Part shown: piece after piece, positions 36,777 to 46,928 of the stretch
How positions within the stretch are numbered: position 1 is the first letter of the stretch
Layout: the number at the start of each line of letters is the position of its first letter
Source: Maribacter antarcticus DSM 21422
GTDB taxonomy: Bacteria; Bacteroidota; Bacteroidia; Flavobacteriales; Flavobacteriaceae
Assembly (NCBI RefSeq): GCF_000621125.1
Contig: NZ_KK211214.1
Coordinates: 561,300 to 625,299 of the forward strand
DNA: 64,000 nt
Direction: 5' to 3'
The notes under the pieces: model-generated
Database searches by the model: none
What the model was told of the DNA's origin: nothing
Seen by the model: only the letters and a program-made list of their open reading frames with translations
Position numbers and translations under genes: made by a program

Positions 36777-38474
36777 ATGAAAAAATATAGTTACTTAATA
36801 GTTGGGCTCGTACTAATGATTCAAATGGAATCCTGTGAAACGACCGAATTGGATATTACAGAGGATCCGAATGATCTTACAGAAGCATCCTTAGATGTGG
36901 ATAACCTATTTATAACAGTTCAAGAAAATTTCGTCAGACATATTGCCGGCGGCGGTAGTGGTGAAGATTTATTTGCTAATAACCCAGATAGTGGTCTTGA
37001 TGAAATCGGAATGGACCTAACCCGAATCGGCAACTTCTTTGGAAGCTTGTATAACGCTCAGTATTTAGATGCTGCGCAAGATGGGGAATGGAGAAATGCC
37101 TACAGAGGAGTACTTCAGAATATTGAGACGATGATTCCCATAGCAGAAGAACAAGGGCTTAACAGGCATGTTGGTATAGCTAGATTTATGCAAGCGTATG
37201 TCTATTCTTCTATGGTTGATTTTTTTGGTGATATTCCGTTCAACGATGCTTTACAAGCAAGAGAAGGGGTTTTTGCTCCAACGGTAACTCCTGGCGCCGA
37301 AATTTATGCCGCAGCTTTTGATTTTCTAGATCAAGCAGATGCTAACTTTACGAACGCTACCGTTAGAGATCCTTTGAATGATTTATTCTATGGTAATGAT
37401 TTTGATAAGTGGCAATTGGCAACTAATAGCCTTCGCCTAAAGTTGTTGGCACAAACCCAGTTGGTTGACGCTACTGCACAAGGGCAGTTCAATGCTATTA
37501 TCGCTAGTGGAAATTACATTCAAAATACCGAAGATGATTTGCAATTCCAATGGGGTACCGGGCTTGCTAATCCAGAAACAAGAAATCCAAGATATGTAGA
37601 TGGCTATTCCGTAACCGGAGCTGGCGATTATATTGCAAACTGGTATATGGATCAGATGATGAAATCGAATGATCCTAGATTACGTTTTATCATATATCGC
37701 CAAACCAATGCGGTACCAGGTGCAAATCTTCCAGGTTTACCACCGGATGCAGGGCAATTAGGCTGCTCTGTCATTACCAATCCACCTCCGCAATATCTTT
37801 CGGGCGGATTTTCATTTTGTTCTTTGGATAACGGTTATTGGGGCCGTGACCATGGAAGTGAAGAGGGCATTCCTGCTGATAACTTCTTACGATCTACCTG
37901 GGGTGTATACCCGTTCGGAGGACGCTTTGATGATAGCCGTTTAACCGAAATCAGCTTAACCACTGGGGCCCAAGGAGCAGGCATAACACCTATAATTACT
38001 GCCTCCTTGATTCAGTTCTTACAAGCTGAAATGGCTATGGCAGCTGGAGATCAAGCTGCTGCAGGAATCCTTTTGCAACAAGCCGTAGCAACACATGTGG
38101 GCAAAGTTCGGAACTCGGGTATTGTTGATCCGGATGCCGATATGTCTTTAGCACCTACAGACACCAACGTTGCTGATTTTTTAGCTACTTTAAATACGAA
38201 TTTCCAAAATGCTGATACTATGGGAAGATGGAATATATTGGGAGAACAATTTATTATGGCTAGCGTAGGTATGGGTATCGACTCCTATAATTTTTATAGA
38301 AGAACGAATTTTCCAACTACGTTACAGCCTAACCTGAACCCTAATCCCGGAATGTTCATGAATTCACTATTTTACCCTGCAAACGCTGTAAACAATAATA
38401 GTAATCTAAGCCAAAAACCTAATAACGCTGTTTTTGTGTATTGGGATACTAACGGTACTCCACCCGCTAACTAA
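36777..38474 (+). CDS. SusD-like surface glycan-binding lipoprotein
   Basis: A 565-residue lipoprotein. The frame opens with an ATG at 36753 overlapping the SusC stop, but the ATG at 36777 gives a proper lipoprotein leader (MKKYSYLIVGLVLMIQMESC) and is chosen. The helical TPR-like body, with EDPNDLTEAS near the start, matches the SusD-like group whose members start with ExPN. It caps the SusC barrel and binds the transported glycan. The downstream lipoprotein gene follows after 13 bases. Confidence 0.92.
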   Translation: MKKYSYLIVGLVLMIQMESCETTELDITEDPNDLTEASLDVDNLFITVQENFVRHIAGGGSGEDLFANNPDSGLDEIGMDLTRIGNFFGSLYNAQYLDAAQDGEWRNAYRGVLQNIETMIPIAEEQGLNRHVGIARFMQAYVYSSMVDFFGDIPFNDALQAREGVFAPTVTPGAEIYAAAFDFLDQADANFTNATVRDPLNDLFYGNDFDKWQLATNSLRLKLLAQTQLVDATAQGQFNAIIASGNYIQNTEDDLQFQWGTGLANPETRNPRYVDGYSVTGAGDYIANWYMDQMMKSNDPRLRFIIYRQTNAVPGANLPGLPPDAGQLGCSVITNPPPQYLSGGFSFCSLDNGYWGRDHGSEEGIPADNFLRSTWGVYPFGGRFDDSRLTEISLTTGAQGAGITPIITASLIQFLQAEMAMAAGDQAAAGILLQQAVATHVGKVRNSGIVDPDADMSLAPTDTNVADFLATLNTNFQNADTMGRWNILGEQFIMASVGMGIDSYNFYRRTNFPTTLQPNLNPNPGMFMNSLFYPANAVNNNSNLSQKPNNAVFVYWDTNGTPPAN

Positions 38475-38487
38475 AAAATAACATAAT

Positions 38488-39393
38488 ATGAAATATATAA
38501 AATTAATTTTAACGCTTGGATTCATCTGTACGATTTCTTGCGAACCGGAAGATAACGTAGCCATAAATTTAAATAATGGCGTAGTACCGGGAATAGTTGT
38601 AAGAACCTTGTCGCTTACCGGAACAACCTTTGATTTTTTCAATGTGCCAGAATCCGTACTAGCCGTAGATTTTGAAATTCAAGCACCAGCTGGTGACGTC
38701 GTTAGTGAGGTTCAAATTTTTATTGACTTTCAAGACAATACATTTTTTGAATCGGAATTCAATAGTAATGGTACCACAGATGTTGAAGAAACATTGATAC
38801 AAACGATCACAGCTTCTGAACTGGCATCGGGCCGTTTTGAATATCCCACGGGAAGTTTCTCCTTTGGTTACCAAGAATTGTTAGATGCTGCAGGCATACA
38901 AAATGACTTAAATGATGTTTTCAACTCTGATCAACTTATTGTGCGTCTTGAAGTTCTAATGGAAGATGGAAGAACCTTTACTAACTTAGGAACCAATTCA
39001 CCGTCGTTAGAAGATGGATTTTTCCTTTCTCCTTACCGTTATTTTTCAACTATTTCTTGTCCCATTGTAGTAACTGGTGATATCACCATTGATTTTGAGG
39101 ACACTTATGGTGATGGTTGGAACGGTGCTGCTATAGTTGTAACGAATGATGGGGAAGCAGAGTCTTTTACATTGGATGATGGAGCAGCGACTTCAGTAAC
39201 CGTTGCACTTCCTACGGGAGGTGTACAGAACCAGAGTATCGCGTTTTCTGGAGGTTCTTTTGACGAGGAAGTAGGTTATACAATAACTAGGGATTCTGAT
39301 GGCAGAGTGTTGGCTTCTTTTAGTCCTTCTTCAGACGGACCCCCGAATGGAGGTATAACGTTAGATACTGGTACAAACCCTTGTGTTCGTTAA
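38488..39393 (+). CDS. SusCD-associated lipoprotein with GDGWNGA domain
   Basis: A 301-residue lipoprotein (MKYIKLILTLGFICTISC). Residues about 30-190 are beta-rich. Residues about 200-300 form a separate domain opening DFEDTYGDGWNGAAIVV and rich in Asp and Gly, with a closing Cys near the C-terminus that could pair with the Cys at its start (TISCPIV). The DxYGDGWNGA motif recurs in secreted marine proteins; I infer a calcium- or glycan-binding beta-sandwich. Its position after SusD suggests a SusE/SusF-like surface glycan-binding role. A terminator follows, closing the operon. Confidence 0.8.
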   Translation: MKYIKLILTLGFICTISCEPEDNVAINLNNGVVPGIVVRTLSLTGTTFDFFNVPESVLAVDFEIQAPAGDVVSEVQIFIDFQDNTFFESEFNSNGTTDVEETLIQTITASELASGRFEYPTGSFSFGYQELLDAAGIQNDLNDVFNSDQLIVRLEVLMEDGRTFTNLGTNSPSLEDGFFLSPYRYFSTISCPIVVTGDITIDFEDTYGDGWNGAAIVVTNDGEAESFTLDDGAATSVTVALPTGGVQNQSIAFSGGSFDEEVGYTITRDSDGRVLASFSPSSDGPPNGGITLDTGTNPCVR

Positions 39394-39415
39394 TAACAAA
39401 AAAACCAAGATAAAA

Positions 39416-39448
39416 AGAGACTGTCTAAAATGGCGGTCTCTTTTTTTG
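39416..39448 (+). terminator. Terminator of the SusCD operon
   Basis: AGAGAC (39416-39421) pairs with GTCTCT (39436-39441) and is followed by a run of seven T residues. It lies 22 bases after the companion lipoprotein gene. Confidence 0.75.
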
Positions 39449-39583
39449 TTTAGAATTTATGAATAGACCTTCTCTAGAATGAATATTTGTTCTTTAATCA
39501 CGGTCACCTAATGCTAAATAAGTTTGAGCTTCTTATAAGAGACTCTAATATTTTCATCGCAAGTAAAATAAAGTAAAAAGTAG

Positions 39584-40525
39584 GTAGCGAAATCAATATG
39601 TAGTCTCCTTGTGTTTTCACTAATAAACGTAGCGGTTTATTGTCAAACAGAATCTTCCTTTGAAGAACATAAAACTAACTATAAAGTAATCAAATGAGAT
39701 GCTAAATATTTCCCAAATGAAAAACCAATTATTAAGATTTCTCTCTCTGAGAATTATGATAAAACAAAAAAATAGTTATTTATACACTAGACGGATATTC
39801 ACTTTTTAAGATGGAATCAGCTATACTCACATTTTGGGTAAACAAACTAAAGAAGAAGACGGTTATGATTAGGGGACTAACGTTATACCACCAGCATTAG
39901 TTGTTGGGATATTCCATAATGATAGAAATCTTGAAACTGAACCTGATTTTGATGGTTTGGAGTATCTAGAGAAACTAAATGATTTAAAAAATTTACTTGT
40001 ATCAGAAGTAGTACCTTACATAAATAGTAACTACAGCATATCTGGTTATAATAGCATCATTGGACACTCCAATACAGCTTATTTTACAACCAACCTACTA
40101 TTCCAAAAAGACATTGCATTTCAAAGTATTATTGCTTTATCTCTTACTGAAGGATCTGCGGCTGTTTACAAAAAACTAACAGAAACATTAATTTCAAAAG
40201 TTGATGGAAGCTTTTTTTTAGGTTATAAATTAGACAATGAATTCAATTGGATAGCAAAAAAACGGAAGCCAACGTATCAAACAAAAATATTTTAGTTAAA
40301 GAGTATAATTCAAACCGTAGTGATGTACCTGCCTCATCTCTTTTAGATGCTAAAAAATATTTATTTAATGACTATCGAAATTTTAATGACTTTAATGTAT
40401 GATTTACAAGTACTGACTTTAAGATAGACGAATACCTCAATAGTTATGAAGTAAAAATTAAAAATAAATATGGTGTAGGTACTCAAATATTAGAAGATGA
40501 CTGTGCTTCTTTATTAGTTGAAACC
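39584..40525 (+). pseudogene. Degraded exported esterase (IroE/enterochelin-esterase-like)
   Basis: Pieces in several frames add up to one exported alpha/beta-hydrolase. A leader reads SICSLLVFSLINVAVYCQ, then PNEKPIIKISLSENYD, LDGYSLF, then PALVVGIFHNDR, LVSEVVPYINSNYSISGY and IIGHSNTAYFTTNL with the GHS nucleophile elbow. After another shift it reads LLDAKKYLFNDYRN and KIDEYLNSYEVKIKNKYG. At least three stops and two frameshifts interrupt it. The family is recognisable by order and motifs; the gene is dead. The 3' end abuts an SDR fragment on the other strand. Confidence 0.8.
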
Positions 40526-40786
40526 ATCAATAATAAGAATATTAAGTTTGCCATATTTTTCAATAATAAATGCAGTAATTTTTCGCCATTCATTTTCATC
40601 TTTAACGTCTAAATGCAAATACTCATTTCTATCTGTTAATGACTCAGAAAAACTTAGGCTTTCTTTGACTCTCATATCACTGATTGGTAGGGTCGCGCCT
40701 TCTTTATGAAAAAGTTGTGAAATTACTTTGCCGATTCCGCGAGCAGAGCCTGTTACAAGTACTATTTTGTTTTCTAATCTTCCCAA
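40514..40786 (-). pseudogene. Truncated short-chain dehydrogenase/reductase
   Basis: The 90-residue reading frame begins MGRLENKIVLVTGSARGIGK, the NAD(P)-binding Rossmann start of SDR enzymes with its TGxxxGIG motif, and reaches the HLDVKDENEW strand. It stops before the NNAG-type block, the catalytic Ser and the YxxxK motif. It therefore covers only about the first third of the usual 250 residues. The break coincides with the end of the esterase remnant, suggesting a deletion that joined two dying genes. Confidence 0.8.
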
Positions 40787-41010
40787 GGATGAAACTTAGG
40801 GTTTGGTTTAGATGTAATGGACGAAGGAAAATGTTAAGACATAAATATTAAATACAGATACCGCATTGAAAAACGATGTAAACCTTTGGAGACATTGTTT
40901 TTTATGGTTGAATTATAGTCCAAAGACAAACCGATTAGCTATGAAGATGTAAACAATTGACAAAAGGTAAGTGGGAAATAAAATATTGACGCTAATCCAA
41001 ATATTTCAAA

Positions 41011-41131
41011 AATGAGAACAAAACTAAACAAACTAATATTTAGTATTGGAGTACACCCCAGTCTTACCTTTTCCAATTGTTTTACAAATCACGTATTTTT
41101 TTCTGTTCCTTGATTTTATTTGAAACGAAAC
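41011..41131. pseudogene. Possible remnant of a susC 5' region
   Basis: An ATG at 41011 is followed by codons reading MRTKLNKLIFS, nearly the same bases as the start of the SusC gene at 33463 (MRTKLNGL). About 70 bases later, 41111-41131 matches the leader of that SusC gene in inverted orientation with one difference in 21 bases. This looks like rearranged debris of a second susC-type locus. The pieces are short, so this is tentative. Confidence 0.4.
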
Positions 41132-41270
41132 CCAACTAATTTGATACACATAGCTATTTATGGTTATCGTTGAATGATATTTATAAAGAATTAACAGGAA
41201 GCTTATATTCGTATGGACTTGGCAACGAGCTAGTTTTTTGTGCTGTTGCCTGTTCAAGTTTCATTTATTA

Positions 41271-41745
41271 TATGAAGACCATGTAAAAACACTATTTTTT
41301 ATTTCTTGTTGTGGGATGAACCAATCAACGTGTCACAGCTCAATCCTTTTAAAGTCCATTCGCAGAATGATTATATACAGGAAGTGCCTTTTTGGAGCGC
41401 TTACGCCAATGGGATTAACACTATTGAAATAGATATTTTTCTTAAGGAAGGGAATCTTTATGTTGCCCATGACACATCTGCTATTTTACTGGGCCGCATG
41501 CTCCAAACTATGTATTTATAGCCTATTGAAAACATGAAATCGTAGCAATTAGGAAGAGGTCAGTCCCTACAATTATTGATAGATAAAAAATCTGAGCCCT
41601 ATGCTATGCGGAACTAACTGGTGTTAGTTTTAGATTAACATCTTAAAATTATTAATGATACATCCATTGCAATTATAATTTCCTTAAACCGTCCTAAAGT
41701 TGAAGATTATGGGAGTAAATGCCAAAATCAAATAGAATTTTTTAA
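41271..41745 (+). pseudogene. Degraded phosphatidylinositol-PLC/GDPD-like exported protein
   Basis: A leader (MKT, then a stop, then HYFLFLVVG) is followed by VHSQNDYIQEVPFWSAYANG, NTIEIDIFLKEGNLYVAHD and then, across stops, LQLLIDKKSEPYAM and INDTSIAIIISLNRP. The HSxNDY...PFW...G...IEIDIF...VAHD order is that of exported PI-PLC/glycerophosphodiesterase-like barrels found in Bacteroidota. Several stops and missing bases make it nonfunctional, and the C-terminal half is gone. Confidence 0.75.
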
Positions 41746-42145
41746 CTGTTGATACTATTGAAGTAAAAGTTTTCGTGATAGTCTCATCAATTAACTAGTG
41801 TTCTTTGTGGGTTGACTTCGAATGTTCGTTAACATGTCTGCCTGCACCAACAACAGTTTCTTGGTTATCATGTTAAGTATTGGTCATACGCTTACGCAAC
41901 GATATAATTTTATGGCTATTTCGGAGAACTTTTTGTTCAAGTTTTTTCATCAAGCCAAACTGTCTAGTGCCAGGTATTAACTTGTGCCTTGTTTATGTTT
42001 TGTCTAGTTTTTGTCTCTTAAATTAGTTTGGTAATGCTTAGATTTAGATTGTCAATAATAAAGGTCAACGATTCCTTAATTTAGTTTCCAACGTAACGGG
42101 GGTAGGGGATAACCGTAGGCTAATTAGTTAAGCTCCATATTAAGT
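41746..42145. other. Intergenic region, no gene seen
   Basis: About 400 bases between the PLC-like remnant and the DUF2231-cytochrome gene. No convincing coding or structural signal. Confidence 0.4.
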
Positions 42146-43525
42146 ATGATTGCATTAGAATTTACTACGTTTATAGGTCGTTTTCACCCGCTTTTTGTGC
42201 ATCTGCCTATTGGTTTTATATTGCTGGCGATTCTATTGGAGTGGTGGGAAAGCTTTCGTAGGAAGGAAACGCTTAATGCCCTTATTCCAATTGCATGGTT
42301 TATCGGTGGTCTTGCAGCGTTTGCAGCTGCGCTTTGTGGTTGGTACCTCGGTGAAACAGGTTTGTATGAAGAGGATAAGATTTTTCTTCATCGCTGGTTG
42401 GGCATCACACTTGTTCCCATTGCTTTTGTAGGGTGGTGGGTTAAAAGAAAATACAATAGTTACCACAAAGCAGTACAGCATGGTTTCAATATCCTTTTAA
42501 TTATTTTGTTGTCTGTTGAAGGCCATAAAGGTGCCAATCTTACCCATGGCGAAAGCTACCTAACGGAATATGCTCCAAAGCCGATACAAAAGCTATTCGC
42601 ATCTAAAGACGTTGATGGTTTTAAGCTTCTGTCTAATAACCCTGATAGCGTTCGGGTCTATACCGATTTGATACAACCTCTTTTTGATGCAAAATGTGTT
42701 TCCTGTCATGGTAATGAAGTAAAACGAGGCGGACTAAATATGAGCCATCCAGATTCCCTTTTGTTAGGAGGTGATGGAGGCCAAGTGTTGTTAATTGGCA
42801 ATGCAGGGGAAAGTGAGCTCTTTAGAAGAATCACATTACCTCAAAATAATAGTAAATTCATGCCTCCTACCAATAGCGTCTTAACCTATGATGAAATTAA
42901 GACCGTAGAATGGTGGATAGATGAAGGTGCATCTTTTGAAAATATGGTAAGCCAGGTAGAAGTCGGTAAAAGCATAAAGCCTTTACTATTGCGTAGGTTT
43001 GGACTAGACACGACACCTCGTCCATGGTACCAAAAAGTACAGATAGCTCCTTTAGACAGCACACAGATAGCATCTCTTATACAAGAAGGATTCTTTGTAA
43101 AGACCTTTGGAGAAAATAATTCGTTACTAGATGTCAGTTATACTGGCCTTGATCTCACAAGAGAAAAGCTGAGGGCATTAGACGTAGCAAAAAACCATAT
43201 CACTTGGCTTTCTTTCACTGAAACTAATGTAGTCGACGAATGGCTTTCTGTCATTTCCGGGTTTAAGAACTTAACGCGACTAGAACTGGATAAAACAATT
43301 ATATCCGACAGGGGAATTGTCTATCTTAGAGACTTGACGCACCTTGAAGTTCTAAACATGTATGACTCCAAAATTTCAAATGCCTCGCTTCCTTTCTTGC
43401 AAAAATTACCTGAACTGAAAAGGGTGTACCTCTCAAGAACTCAAGTAACTGAGGATGCTGCAAAGGCGGTATTAGGGGGTAAGGAAGATGTTTCATTTAT
43501 TGTGGACGAAAATTTCAAGAATTAA
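42146..43525 (+). CDS. DUF2231 membrane protein with c-type cytochrome and LRR domains
   Basis: A 459-residue protein. Residues 1-125 carry four TM segments and HPLFVHLPIGF, the DUF2231 signature. Residues about 168-260 form a planctomycete-type cytochrome c domain with CVSCH (184-188) as haem site and a Met-rich FMPPTNS loop. Residues about 320-455 are leucine-rich repeats (LTRLELDKTIISDRGIVYL). It would anchor an electron-transfer module in the membrane. It is followed by DUF1549/DUF1553 and DUF1501 genes, a trio often found in Planctomycetes and some Bacteroidota. A dead partial copy lies at 22937-23383. Confidence 0.87.
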   Translation: MIALEFTTFIGRFHPLFVHLPIGFILLAILLEWWESFRRKETLNALIPIAWFIGGLAAFAAALCGWYLGETGLYEEDKIFLHRWLGITLVPIAFVGWWVKRKYNSYHKAVQHGFNILLIILLSVEGHKGANLTHGESYLTEYAPKPIQKLFASKDVDGFKLLSNNPDSVRVYTDLIQPLFDAKCVSCHGNEVKRGGLNMSHPDSLLLGGDGGQVLLIGNAGESELFRRITLPQNNSKFMPPTNSVLTYDEIKTVEWWIDEGASFENMVSQVEVGKSIKPLLLRRFGLDTTPRPWYQKVQIAPLDSTQIASLIQEGFFVKTFGENNSLLDVSYTGLDLTREKLRALDVAKNHITWLSFTETNVVDEWLSVISGFKNLTRLELDKTIISDRGIVYLRDLTHLEVLNMYDSKISNASLPFLQKLPELKRVYLSRTQVTEDAAKAVLGGKEDVSFIVDENFKN

Positions 43526-43540
43526 AAATTGTTAAAAAAT

Positions 43541-46500
43541 ATGTTTCAACGTAACCGTAATTATTTTGTAGTATACCTGATAGGTCTTATAGTGTTGGCC
43601 TCCTGTGGAGGACCGGAGCTATCGGTAACGGTTCAGTTGGCATATGACAAACTCCCTAAAGAAATCGACTTTAACAAACACGTAAAGCCAATACTTTCTG
43701 ATAAATGTTATATATGCCACGGTCCTGATGAGGCCAAAATAGCTGCTGGGTTGCAATTGCATGCGCCAGAGGTAGCGTACAAAGAATCTGAAAATAGTCC
43801 TGGAAAATATACCATTGTACCCGGTAACACTGGTAAAAGTTTGTTAGTAGAGCGCATACTCAGCGATGATCCAGAGATAGTGATGCCAGAGCCGAGTTCA
43901 CATTTATCCTTAACGGATTATGAAAAGGCAATGCTGGTAAGATGGGTGGAAGAAGGTGCCGAATACAAGGACCATTGGGCATTTCTAGCGCCTGTAAAAC
44001 AGAATATACCAAACGTAAAGCTGAAAGAAAAAATAGCCAATCCCATCGATAATTTTATCCTTGCCAAATTAGAGCTTGAAAACTTAGCACCCAGCAAAAG
44101 TGCAGATAAAGAAATGTTGCTACGAAGATTGAGTTTTGATTTGACTGGATTGCCTCCTACGCTTCAAGAAATCAAAGATTTTGCAAGCGATGGTTCTGAA
44201 AATGCATACGAAAAACAAATTGACCGGCTACTGGCCTCGCCGCATTATGCGGAGCAAATGACCTTAGATTGGATGGACCTATCTCGCTACGCAGATACCC
44301 ATGGGTATACTGTAGATCGGTATCGTGATGTTTCACCGTATCGCGATTGGATTATCAAGGCTTTTGATGAAAATATGCCCTACGATGAATTCATTAATTG
44401 GCAAATAGCCGGCGACCTGATGGAAAACGCTACGAAAGAGCAGATTCTAGCAACAACCTTCAACAGGCTGCACCCACAGAATGCTGAAGGTGGAATCATT
44501 GATGAGGAATTTCGTTCAGAGTATGTTTCCGATAGGGCCAATGTGGTCAGTGAAGGATTTTTGGGATTAACGATGGCCTGTGCTAAGTGTCACGATCATA
44601 AATACGACCCCATCTCACAAAAGAATTATTTCGAAATGTATAGTTTTTTCAACAACATCCAGGAATCGGGACAAATATCTTATGATGGGTCTATGCCCGC
44701 ACCGACTTTATTACTGCCAGAAAAGGAACAAACCGAGTTTTTAGCATACGTTGAAAAGCTTATCGATGAAAAACAGGAAAGCACAATTAAAACTGCTAAA
44801 ACGGAAACCGAAAAAGCGCAAGAATGGGTGTCTGAAGAAAGTTATAAAAGCCTAGCGAAAATAGATTTTCCAAAAAACCGCGAAGCACATTTCGATTTCA
44901 ACAGTGGTAAATTAGCCAATCGACTACCACCTTTTCAGCTTGGAAAAATGGAACGTCAAGGCGCCATTGACCAAAATGCGAGTTTTACAAAAGGTCACAC
45001 GGGAAAGGGGTTAAAAATGGACGGGGATGCTTGGTTTAATTTAGGTAAGGCAGGAATTTTTCAACGACACGAACCGTTTAGTATCGGTATTCAGGTTTTT
45101 ATTCCCAACGGTTTGGAGAACGGGGTTATTTTTCACAAAGGGGTGGGGGCGAAGCTTTATAATTTTAGAGGATATCATTTAGCTATAAGAGATAATAAGC
45201 TTGAGGCTTTACTTGCCCACCAGCATCCTGGTAACGCCATTGTAAAGTATGCCACAACGGATATGCCCAAAGATAAATGGGTGCAACTTACCATGACCTA
45301 TGATGGTTCAAGTACCGCAGACGGACTCCATATCTATCAAAATGGAAAGGCACTGGAGACCAAAACAGAAATTGATAACCTGTATAAGGATATCGTATTT
45401 AATTCCAAGGCATATAGCATGCAAGGTGTTCCTGCTGACCCTGGACTTCAAATTGGAGCTAGATGGAGAGGGAAGGGAATCGGCGGTGCTACGGTGGACG
45501 ATATCTTGATTTTTAACAAAGAACTAACAGCTCTTGAAATAGGTCAAATCGGCAATCCGGAACTTTTCCAAGCCCTCGTTTCAAAAAATAAGAGTCAGCT
45601 TAATTCAGAAGATAAATCGACACTTATAGCATATTATGTAGCGAGGGAATCAAAGTCATATCGAGAGTCCTTGCTAGCGCTTCAAAAAGTGCGAAAAATC
45701 CAAGTAGATAGTATTGAACTCATTAGAGACATACCTGTAATGCGGGAAATGAAGGAGCCGCGAAAAACATTCGTTCTCGAACGTGGTTTGTATAACCAAT
45801 ATGGAGAACAGGTATATCCCAATACGCCTGAAAAGATATTTGCGTTTCCTGATAGTCTTGCAAAAAATCGCTTAGGCTTAGCAAAATGGATTACAAGCAA
45901 GGACAATCCCTTAACGGCTAGAGTTGCGGTCAATCGGTATTGGAAAAATTTATTTGGAACGGGAATCGTTCGCACAGTAGAAGATTTTGGGAACCAAGGG
46001 GAACTACCTAGTCATCCCGCACTGTTAGACTGGTTGGCTATTCAATTCATGGAGTCTGGATGGGACGTCAAAGCGTTACACAAGCTGATGGTAATGTCTA
46101 ATACCTACCGACAATCTTCTTTGACAACCGAAGAGTTATTGATGCGTGATAAAGCGAATCGACTTCTTGCACGGGGACCATCTGGCAGATTAACAGGGGA
46201 AATGCTGCGAAACAATGCGTTGGTCGCATCAGGCCTTTTAAATCGTAAAATCGGTGGAAAAAGTGTAAAACCGTATCAACCGGCTGGACTCTGGAAAATT
46301 AACGGGTCAACTTACGAAGAGGATAAGGGAGAAAAACTCTATCGTAAGAGTATATACACCATTTGGAAACGTTCGGTGCCTCACCCAACAATTGCTACAT
46401 TTGATGCTCCCGAAAGGTCTTTTTGTGCCGTAAGACGTCAAGAAACTAATACCCCATTACAGGCCTTGGTATTAATGAATGACCCTACGTATGTAGAAGC

Positions 46501-46792
46501 GTCAAGGGTTTTAGGATACGCAATGTTGCAATACTCGGACCAAAAAACAGGTATTGCGAATACCTTTAAAAAGTTGACCGGAAGAACAATTAAAGAGAGG
46601 GAATTAAACCTATTAGCCGATTTACAATTAGCGGAATATAAAAAATTCAAGGCTACGAAATCTAAGGCAGAAGGCTGGCTAAACTCTGGTGAATTCCGGA
46701 TTTCAAATGATAATGATGAAGCGTTGGTTGCTGCAAATGCAGTGGTCGCAAGTACGATAATCAATTCGGATGCCGCAATTACAAAAAGATAA
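43541..46792 (+). CDS. PSCyt1-DUF1549-LamG-DUF1553 lipoprotein
   Basis: A lipoprotein of 1083 residues from the ATG at 43541 (lipobox VLASC, Cys22); a TTG at 43529 would add four residues. Domain order: cytochrome domain with CYICH (56-60), DUF1549 (about 145-350, with MTLDWMDLSRYADTHGY and CAKCHDH), a LamG/ConA-like domain (about 440-650) and DUF1553 (about 750-1020, with ARVAVNRYWKNLFGTGIV and RRQETNTPLQALVLMNDP). These proteins have been linked to degradation of sulfated or complex glycans in Planctomycetes, but their reaction is unproven. Translation is probably coupled to the previous gene. Confidence 0.87.
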   Translation: MFQRNRNYFVVYLIGLIVLASCGGPELSVTVQLAYDKLPKEIDFNKHVKPILSDKCYICHGPDEAKIAAGLQLHAPEVAYKESENSPGKYTIVPGNTGKSLLVERILSDDPEIVMPEPSSHLSLTDYEKAMLVRWVEEGAEYKDHWAFLAPVKQNIPNVKLKEKIANPIDNFILAKLELENLAPSKSADKEMLLRRLSFDLTGLPPTLQEIKDFASDGSENAYEKQIDRLLASPHYAEQMTLDWMDLSRYADTHGYTVDRYRDVSPYRDWIIKAFDENMPYDEFINWQIAGDLMENATKEQILATTFNRLHPQNAEGGIIDEEFRSEYVSDRANVVSEGFLGLTMACAKCHDHKYDPISQKNYFEMYSFFNNIQESGQISYDGSMPAPTLLLPEKEQTEFLAYVEKLIDEKQESTIKTAKTETEKAQEWVSEESYKSLAKIDFPKNREAHFDFNSGKLANRLPPFQLGKMERQGAIDQNASFTKGHTGKGLKMDGDAWFNLGKAGIFQRHEPFSIGIQVFIPNGLENGVIFHKGVGAKLYNFRGYHLAIRDNKLEALLAHQHPGNAIVKYATTDMPKDKWVQLTMTYDGSSTADGLHIYQNGKALETKTEIDNLYKDIVFNSKAYSMQGVPADPGLQIGARWRGKGIGGATVDDILIFNKELTALEIGQIGNPELFQALVSKNKSQLNSEDKSTLIAYYVARESKSYRESLLALQKVRKIQVDSIELIRDIPVMREMKEPRKTFVLERGLYNQYGEQVYPNTPEKIFAFPDSLAKNRLGLAKWITSKDNPLTARVAVNRYWKNLFGTGIVRTVEDFGNQGELPSHPALLDWLAIQFMESGWDVKALHKLMVMSNTYRQSSLTTEELLMRDKANRLLARGPSGRLTGEMLRNNALVASGLLNRKIGGKSVKPYQPAGLWKINGSTYEEDKGEKLYRKSIYTIWKRSVPHPTIATFDAPERSFCAVRRQETNTPLQALVLMNDPTYVEASRVLGYAMLQYSDQKTGIANTFKKLTGRTIKERELNLLADLQLAEYKKFKATKSKAEGWLNSGEFRISNDNDEALVAANAVVASTIINSDAAITKR

Positions 46793-46928
46793 GCTCTTCT
46801 CTAAACCCTTCGAAAGAGGAGAACACAAGTAGGAAAAAATAAATTGAAAAATTAGAAATAGAGCAAGCATTCTTAATGAGTTACCTTCCTTTTGGGATGC
46901 TTAGGGAGGAGATATTTAAACAAAACAT

